This document shows positions 59,504 to 64,000 of a stretch of DNA of 64,000 nt, one piece after another (position 1 is the stretch's first letter; every line of letters begins with the position of its first letter). Under the pieces are notes generated by a model. It worked only from the letters and a program-made list of their open reading frames with translations. It had not been told where the DNA came from and did no database searches. This DNA comes from Streptomyces sp. HUAS ZL42 (lineage in GTDB: Bacteria > Actinomycetota > Actinomycetes > Streptomycetales > Streptomycetaceae), in assembly GCF_040782645.1 (NCBI RefSeq), contig NZ_CP160403.1, positions 1,302,001 through 1,366,000 of the forward strand, read 5' to 3'. The position numbers and the translations under genes are program-made.

Positions 59504-60589
59504 CTAGAAGTTGTACTGGTCGATGTTCTTCGCGTCGAAGACGGTCGGCTTGCCCAGGCTGATCACACCGTCCTTGCCGATGGTGAACGACCCCATGTCA
59601 CCGGCGGTGAAGGTCTCGCCCTCCTTGCCGGTGATCTGACCCGACACCATGGCGACCGCGGCGCGCGCGGCGAGCTCGCCGAGCTTGGCCGGGTCCCACA
59701 GCTCGAAGCCGTCGACGGTGCCGTTCTTGACGTAGCTGCGCATGTCGTTCGGGGTGCCGAGGCCGGTCAGCTTGACCTTGCCCTTGTACTTGGAGCCCGA
59801 CAGGTACTGGGCGGCCGCCTTGATGCCGACGGTGGTCGGGGAGATGATCCCCTTCAGGTTCGGGTACTGCTGGAGCAGGCCCTGGGTCTGCTGGAAGGAC
59901 TTCTGGGCGTCGTCGTCACCGTAGGCGATCTTGACGAGCTTCATGTCCTTGTACTTGGGGTCCTCCAGCTCCTTCTTCATGTAGTCGATCCAGGTGTTCT
60001 GGTTCGTGGCGGTCTGCGCGGCCGACAGGATCGCGATCTCGCCCTTGTAGCCGATCTGTTCGGCGAGCAGCTGCACCTCGGTGCGGCCCAGGTCCTCGGC
60101 GCTGGCCTGCGAGACGAAGGCGTTGCGGCAGTCGGCCTTGGTGTCGGAGTCGTACGTGACGACCTTGATGCCGTTGCTCATGGCCTGCTTGAGCGCGGTG
60201 CACAGGGCGCCGGGGTCCTGCGCGGAGACGGCCATCGCGTCGACCTGCTGCTGGGTGAGCGTGTTGACGTAGGAGACCTGGCCGGAGGTGTCGGTGGCGC
60301 TGGACGGGCCGACCTCCTTGTAGTTGGAGCCCAGCTCCTTCAGGGCCGCCTCGCCGCCCTTGTCGGCGGAGGTGAAGTAGGGGTTGTTGACCTGCTTCGG
60401 GAGGAAGCCGACGGTCAGGCCCTTCTTCAGCTCGGCGTTGGGGTTCGCCTTGCCGGCGGAGGCTGCGGAGCCGGAGCTCTCGTTCTTCACGTCCTCCTTG
60501 GTGGTGCCGCCGCAGGCGGTGGCGGCGAGGGCGAGTGAGGAGACGGCGGCGAGGGCCGCGCAGGCACGGCGGAGAGATGACTTTCGCAT
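59504..60589 (-). CDS. rhaS: Rhamnose ABC transporter substrate-binding lipoprotein
   Basis: A 361-residue sugar-binding lipoprotein. The signal ends in ALAATACGG (lipobox), followed by an acidic linker. The type I periplasmic-binding fold is seen in TVGFLPKQVNNPYFTSADKG, DAMAVSAQDPGALCTALKQA and ISPTTVGIKAAAQYL. Homologues in the RhaSPQT system bind L-rhamnose; the mutarotase neighbour supports this. ATG 60589 fits the family start. A stable intergenic repeat separates it from rhaQ and may boost its relative expression. Confidence 0.9.
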   Translation of the reverse strand: MRKSSLRRACAALAAVSSLALAATACGGTTKEDVKNESSGSAASAGKANPNAELKKGLTVGFLPKQVNNPYFTSADKGGEAALKELGSNYKEVGPSSATDTSGQVSYVNTLTQQQVDAMAVSAQDPGALCTALKQAMSNGIKVVTYDSDTKADCRNAFVSQASAEDLGRTEVQLLAEQIGYKGEIAILSAAQTATNQNTWIDYMKKELEDPKYKDMKLVKIAYGDDDAQKSFQQTQGLLQQYPNLKGIISPTTVGIKAAAQYLSGSKYKGKVKLTGLGTPNDMRSYVKNGTVDGFELWDPAKLGELAARAAVAMVSGQITGKEGETFTAGDMGSFTIGKDGVISLGKPTVFDAKNIDQYNF

Positions 60590-60618
60590 GGCGGATCCTT
60601 TGAACGTAGGGGAGTACG

Positions 60619-60672
60619 GCGCGCCCTGAAGGGGCGCGGGGAACTGCGCGACCAGCCACATACGGCCCGCAG
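60619..60672. repeat. Streptomyces interspersed intergenic repeat with hairpin
   Basis: The stretch GGGGAACTGCGCGACCAGCC and its flanks (CGCGCCC-TGAA-GGGGCGCG) form a short hairpin element very common between genes of Streptomyces. It sits between the rhaQ stop and the rhaS start. As transcribed (minus strand) it may act as a stabilising or attenuating structure. Spurious peptides such as WLVAQFPAPL are often predicted from it. Confidence 0.75.
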
Positions 60673-60689
60673 GTTTCAAGCTGGTTTCC

Positions 60690-61670
60690 CTAGCGGAGGG
60701 CTGACGCCCTCGCGACGGAGATCTGACGTGCGACCTTGGGGCCGAGCACGGAGACGACGAGCAGGACGCCGGTGACGACGATCTGCGACTGTGCGGAGAC
60801 ATTGACGAGGCTCATCACGTTCTGCAGCGCGCCGAGCAGGAAGACCCCCGCGATCGCGCCGCCGAGTGTGCCCTTGCCGCCGTCGAAGTCGATGCCGCCG
60901 AGCAGCACCGCGGCGACGACGGAGAGTTCGAGGCCGGTGGCGTTGTCGTAGCGGGCGCTGGCGTAGTGCAGTGCCCAGAAGATGCCGGTGAGGGAGGCCA
61001 TGAGGCCGGTCACGGTGAACAGGATCAGCTTCTGCCGCTTGACGCGCAGGCCGGCGAACCGCGCGGCCTCCTCGCTCGCGCCGATCGCGAACAGCGACCG
61101 TCCGAACGGGGTGGCGTGCAGCACGACCACGGCGATCGCGAGCAGGGCCAGGAAGGGCAGGAAGGCCTGCGGGAGGAAGGTGTCCCCGAGGCGTCCGGCC
61201 GCGAAGTCCAGGTACGGGGTGGGGAAGTCGGTCACCGCGTCGGAGCCGAGCACGATCTGTGCGATGCCCCGGTAGGCGGCGAGGGTGCCGATGGTGACGG
61301 CGAGGGAGGGCAGGCCGAGCCGGGTGACGAGCAGGCCGTTGACCAGTCCGCACACGACACCGAGCAGCAGGCAGAGCGGGATGATCGTCTCGATCGTCAT
61401 GCCCTGGTTCCACAGGTAGCCCATCACGGCGCCGGACAGACCGGCGGTCGAGGCGACCGACAGGTCGATCTCGCCGGCGACGACGAGCAGGGTCATCGGC
61501 AGGGCGATCAGGGCGATCGGCAGGGTGTTGCCGATGAGGAAGGACAGGTTGAGGGCGTTGCCGAAGCCGTCCACGAAGCCGAAGGACAGCAGGAGGACGA
61601 CGACGAGGAGGGCGCCGACGACGGTGTCCCAGCGGATCGCGCGGTTCACAAAGGATCCGGACTCAGGCAT
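60690..61670 (-). CDS. rhaQ: Rhamnose ABC transporter permease (RhaQ type)
   Basis: A 326-residue permease of the RbsC/branched-chain family with about ten membrane segments. The conserved region GEIDLSVASTAGLSGAVMGY and the coupling loop FGRSLFAIGASEEAARFAGL are clear. It pairs with RhaP to form the heterodimeric channel. Its start overlaps the rhaP stop by eight bases. Confidence 0.9.
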   Translation of the reverse strand: MPESGSFVNRAIRWDTVVGALLVVVLLLSFGFVDGFGNALNLSFLIGNTLPIALIALPMTLLVVAGEIDLSVASTAGLSGAVMGYLWNQGMTIETIIPLCLLLGVVCGLVNGLLVTRLGLPSLAVTIGTLAAYRGIAQIVLGSDAVTDFPTPYLDFAAGRLGDTFLPQAFLPFLALLAIAVVVLHATPFGRSLFAIGASEEAARFAGLRVKRQKLILFTVTGLMASLTGIFWALHYASARYDNATGLELSVVAAVLLGGIDFDGGKGTLGGAIAGVFLLGALQNVMSLVNVSAQSQIVVTGVLLVVSVLGPKVARQISVARASALR

Positions 61671-62733
61671 GGCGGGCGTTCCCCTTCTCCAGGGCCGTCT
61701 TCTTCGTGGCCGACTTCTTCAGGGCGGACGCCACGCGCAGGGCGACGATCCGGTCGACCGCGATGGCGAGGAGGAGCAGGATGCCGTTGATGGCGAGCAC
61801 CCAGACGGAGCTGACGCCGAGGGCGGGCAGCACGCTGTTGATGGACGTGAGGAGCAGCGCGCCGAGTGCGGCACCGTAGACGCTGCCGGAGCCGCCGGTG
61901 AAGACGACACCACCGACCACCACCGCGCTGACGACGGTCAGTTCGTAGCCGTTGCCCGTGCCGGAGTCGACGTTGCCGAACCGGGCCAGGTACATGGCGC
62001 CCGCGAGGCCGGCCAGGCCGCCGCAGAAGGTGTACGCGGCCAGGATCCGCTTGCGGACCGGGATGCCGGCGAGCCGCGCGGCCTCGGGGTTGGAGCCGAG
62101 CGCGTACAGCTCACGTCCGCTGCCGAAGTGCTTGAGGTAGTACGCGGTCGCCACCAGGACGGCGAGCGCGATCAGCGCCAGCCATGGCACCGCGGATATG
62201 CCGCCCGAGCCGAAGTCCACGAAACCGCCGGGCAGGTCGGCCGCGACGATCTGGCGGGAGCCGACCCAGATCGAGTCGATGCCCCGGATGATGTAGAGCG
62301 TGCCGAGGGTGACGACGAGCGCGGGCACCTGGCCGAGGCTGACGAGCAGGCCGTTGAGGAGGCCGAACCCGACGCCGAGGAGGACGGCCAGGGCCACGGC
62401 CACGACCGGGTTGCCGCCGCCGTGCAGATACGTACCGGCGGCGAAGGCGCTGATGCCGAGCGTGGAGCCGACCGAGAGATCGACGTTGCGGGTGATGACC
62501 ACCAGCGACTGGCCGGTGGCGACCAGCACCAGGATGGTCGCGTTCAGCAGCAGGTCCTTGATGCCCTGCTCGGAGAGGAACTCGCTGTTGCCCAGCTGGG
62601 TGATGACGATCATCACCAGGAAGACGACGAGGATGGCGAGTTCGCGCATCTTGAAGACGCGGTCGACCAGGCGGGTGCCGCTGGACCTGGGAACCTCGGC
62701 GACGGGGGTTTCGTTCGGGGTGATCACCGTCAT
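61663..62733 (-). CDS. rhaP: Rhamnose ABC transporter permease (RhaP type)
   Basis: A 356-residue permease. Segments include [40 protein letters not shown] (coupling loop) and [20 protein letters not shown]. It has a Lys-rich cytoplasmic tail. ATG 62733 overlaps the rhaT stop by ATGA. Confidence 0.9.
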   Translation of the reverse strand: MTVITPNETPVAEVPRSSGTRLVDRVFKMRELAILVVFLVMIVITQLGNSEFLSEQGIKDLLLNATILVLVATGQSLVVITRNVDLSVGSTLGISAFAAGTYLHGGGNPVVAVALAVLLGVGFGLLNGLLVSLGQVPALVVTLGTLYIIRGIDSIWVGSRQIVAADLPGGFVDFGSGGISAVPWLALIALAVLVATAYYLKHFGSGRELYALGSNPEAARLAGIPVRKRILAAYTFCGGLAGLAGAMYLARFGNVDSGTGNGYELTVVSAVVVGGVVFTGGSGSVYGAALGALLLTSINSVLPALGVSSVWVLAINGILLLLAIAVDRIVALRVASALKKSATKKTALEKGNARHA

Positions 62734-64000
62734 GCGGCGGCCCTCCCCGTGGCTGCGGCCATCACGGTTTCCTCGGTGGCTTCGGAGCGGGGGATCTCGG
62801 CGGTGAGCCGGCCCTCGTGCATCACGAGCACGCGGTCGGCCATGCCGAGGATCTCGGGCAGGTCGGAGGAGATCATCAGGACGGCGACCCCGTCCGCGGC
62901 CAGCTGGGAGAGCAGCCGGTGGACCTCGGCCTTGGTGCCGACGTCGATGCCGCGGGTCGGCTCGTCGACGATCAGGACCTTCGGCCCGGTGGCGAGCCAC
63001 TTGGCGAGGACGACCTTCTGCTGGTTGCCGCCGGACAGGGTGGAGACGGCGTCGGCGATCCTGGCGTACTTCACCTGGAGCCTGACGGCCCAGTCGAGGG
63101 AGCGGCTGCGCTCGGCGCCGCGGTCCATGAGCCCGGCCTTCACGGTGGAGCGCAGGCCGGTCAGGCCGATGTTCCGCTCGATGGACATGCCCATCACCAG
63201 GCCCTGGGCGCGCCGGTCCTCCGGCACGAGGGCGAGTCCCGCGGCCATCGCCGTGGAGGGCGCGCCATTGGTCAGCGCGCGTCCCTCGACCTCGACCTCG
63301 CCGGCGTCCCACCGGTCGACGCCGAAGACGGCCCGCGCGACCTCCGTACGGCCCGCCCCGACGAGGCCGGCCAGGCCGACGATCTCGCCGCGGCGCACGT
63401 CGAAGGAGATGTCGGTGAAGACGCCCTCGCGGGTCAGCCGCCGAACGCTCAGGGCGACCTCGCCGGGCTCGACGTCCTGCTTCGGGTAGAGCTCCTCGAG
63501 GTCGCGGCCGACCATGCGGCGGACCAGGTCGTCCTCGGTCATGCCGTCCAGCGGCTCGCTGGCGATCCAGGCTCCGTCGCGCAGGGTGGTCACCCGCCGG
63601 CAGATCTCGAAGATCTCCTCGAGGCGGTGCGAGATGAACAGCACGGCGGCGCCCTGTTCGCGCAGGGTGCGTACGACGCCGAAGAGCCTGGCGACCTCGC
63701 TGCCGGTGAGGGCCGCGGTCGGTTCGTCCATGATGAGGACGCGGGCGTCGAAGGAGAGCGCCTTGGCGATCTCGACGATCTGCTGGTCGGCGATGGACAG
63801 GCCGCGGGCGGGCCGGTCGGGGTCGAGTGCCACACCCAGGCGCTGCATCAGGGCCAGCGTCGCCTCGTGGGTGGCCTTGTGGTCGATACGGCCGAGGGCG
63901 CGCCGCGGCTGGCGGCCCATGAAGATGTTCTCGGCGATCGACAGGTCCGGGAAGAGCGTGGGTTCCTGGTAGATCACTGCGATGCCGGCGTCGCGGGCGT
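62730..64000 (-). CDS. rhaT: Rhamnose ABC transporter ATPase, 3' part
   Basis: The C-terminal ~423 residues of a two-domain sugar ABC ATPase; the 5' end, with the first Walker A, lies beyond the window edge. The first domain shows the signature [15 protein letters not shown] and Walker [13 protein letters not shown]; the second shows [18 protein letters not shown] (degenerate Walker A), [15 protein letters not shown] and [12 protein letters not shown]. It powers import by RhaPQ and RhaS. As the most upstream gene of the operon in this window, its promoter is outside. Confidence 0.92.
   Translation of the reverse strand, partial: ARDAGIAVIYQEPTLFPDLSIAENIFMGRQPRRALGRIDHKATHEATLALMQRLGVALDPDRPARGLSIADQQIVEIAKALSFDARVLIMDEPTAALTGSEVARLFGVVRTLREQGAAVLFISHRLEEIFEICRRVTTLRDGAWIASEPLDGMTEDDLVRRMVGRDLEELYPKQDVEPGEVALSVRRLTREGVFTDISFDVRRGEIVGLAGLVGAGRTEVARAVFGVDRWDAGEVEVEGRALTNGAPSTAMAAGLALVPEDRRAQGLVMGMSIERNIGLTGLRSTVKAGLMDRGAERSRSLDWAVRLQVKYARIADAVSTLSGGNQQKVVLAKWLATGPKVLIVDEPTRGIDVGTKAEVHRLLSQLAADGVAVLMISSDLPEILGMADRVLVMHEGRLTAEIPRSEATEETVMAAATGRAAA

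Noticed and set aside
60590..60802. Upstream extension of rhaS containing WLVAQFPAPL
   Set aside because: This peptide comes from the interspersed intergenic repeat and is a known type of spurious prediction; the lipoprotein signal starts at 60589.
1..64000. tRNA, rRNA, CRISPR array, integrase or attachment site
   Set aside because: Read through by eye on both strands. No regularly spaced repeats, CCA-ended cloverleaf candidates or integrase motifs were recognised. A covariance-model search would be needed to exclude small RNAs.

Overview
The window reads as Streptomyces chromosome. It has very high GC, GTG and TTG starts, short operons coupled by ATGA/GTGA/TTGA overlaps, Tat and lipoprotein signals, a DmdR/IdeR-type iron box and a characteristic Streptomyces intergenic repeat. 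I saw no rRNA, tRNA, CRISPR array or complete mobile element. Several decayed genes and one transposase stub suggest an accessory, actively eroding region.

Layout. 1-5.5 kb: the 3' part of an APC permease, an amidohydrolase, a PucR regulator, a GNAT acetyltransferase and an autoregulated DUF1304-TetR pair. 5.5-10.7 kb: a lipoprotein, two gene remnants, an alcohol/aldehyde dehydrogenase pair divergent from a MarR regulator across a near-perfect palindrome, and a STAS protein. 10.8-14.7 kb: an Otr(A)-like ribosome-protection GTPase, a P450 and a DUF4230 protein. 14.7-18.5 kb: a reduced Mrp-type antiporter operon without MrpA. 18.7-26.3 kb: a VanZ-like protein, an SDR pseudogene, an HhH-PHP phosphoesterase, a TetR-controlled oxidoreductase, DUF2182, DUF1326 and an epimerase. 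26.3-31.5 kb: a formate dehydrogenase operon. 31.7-36.8 kb: a FusB-type EF-G-binding protein, a FUSC exporter, a lactonase and an iron-box-controlled DUF2470 protein. 36.8-42.3 kb: a TetR divergent from a P450-BM3-like heme protein without reductase, a pentapeptide protein, an ECF41 sigma factor, a PIG-L deacetylase and a transposase remnant.

42.5-55 kb is the most unusual part. It holds a sedolisin, a PETase/cutinase-like polyester hydrolase with a one-base frameshift, a secreted protein, TetR and PucR regulators, and a partly decayed locus: truncated accD, FadD32-like fatty acyl-AMP ligase, collapsed ACP-KS-AT polyketide synthase and an antigen-85-type esterase. Its content and coupling recall the mycolate-condensation locus (accD4-pks13-fadD32-fbp) of mycolate-containing actinobacteria, although Streptomyces makes no mycolates. 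A divergent tryptophan-2,3-dioxygenase-superfamily gene lies next to it.

55-64 kb: a proline iminopeptidase, then a rhamnose-uptake operon (rhaT-rhaP-rhaQ-rhaS-rhaM) that continues into a secreted BNR_4 propeller, possibly a lyase releasing rhamnose, followed by a LacI regulator.

Functions are assigned by recognising motifs and family patterns by eye. No database search was run.
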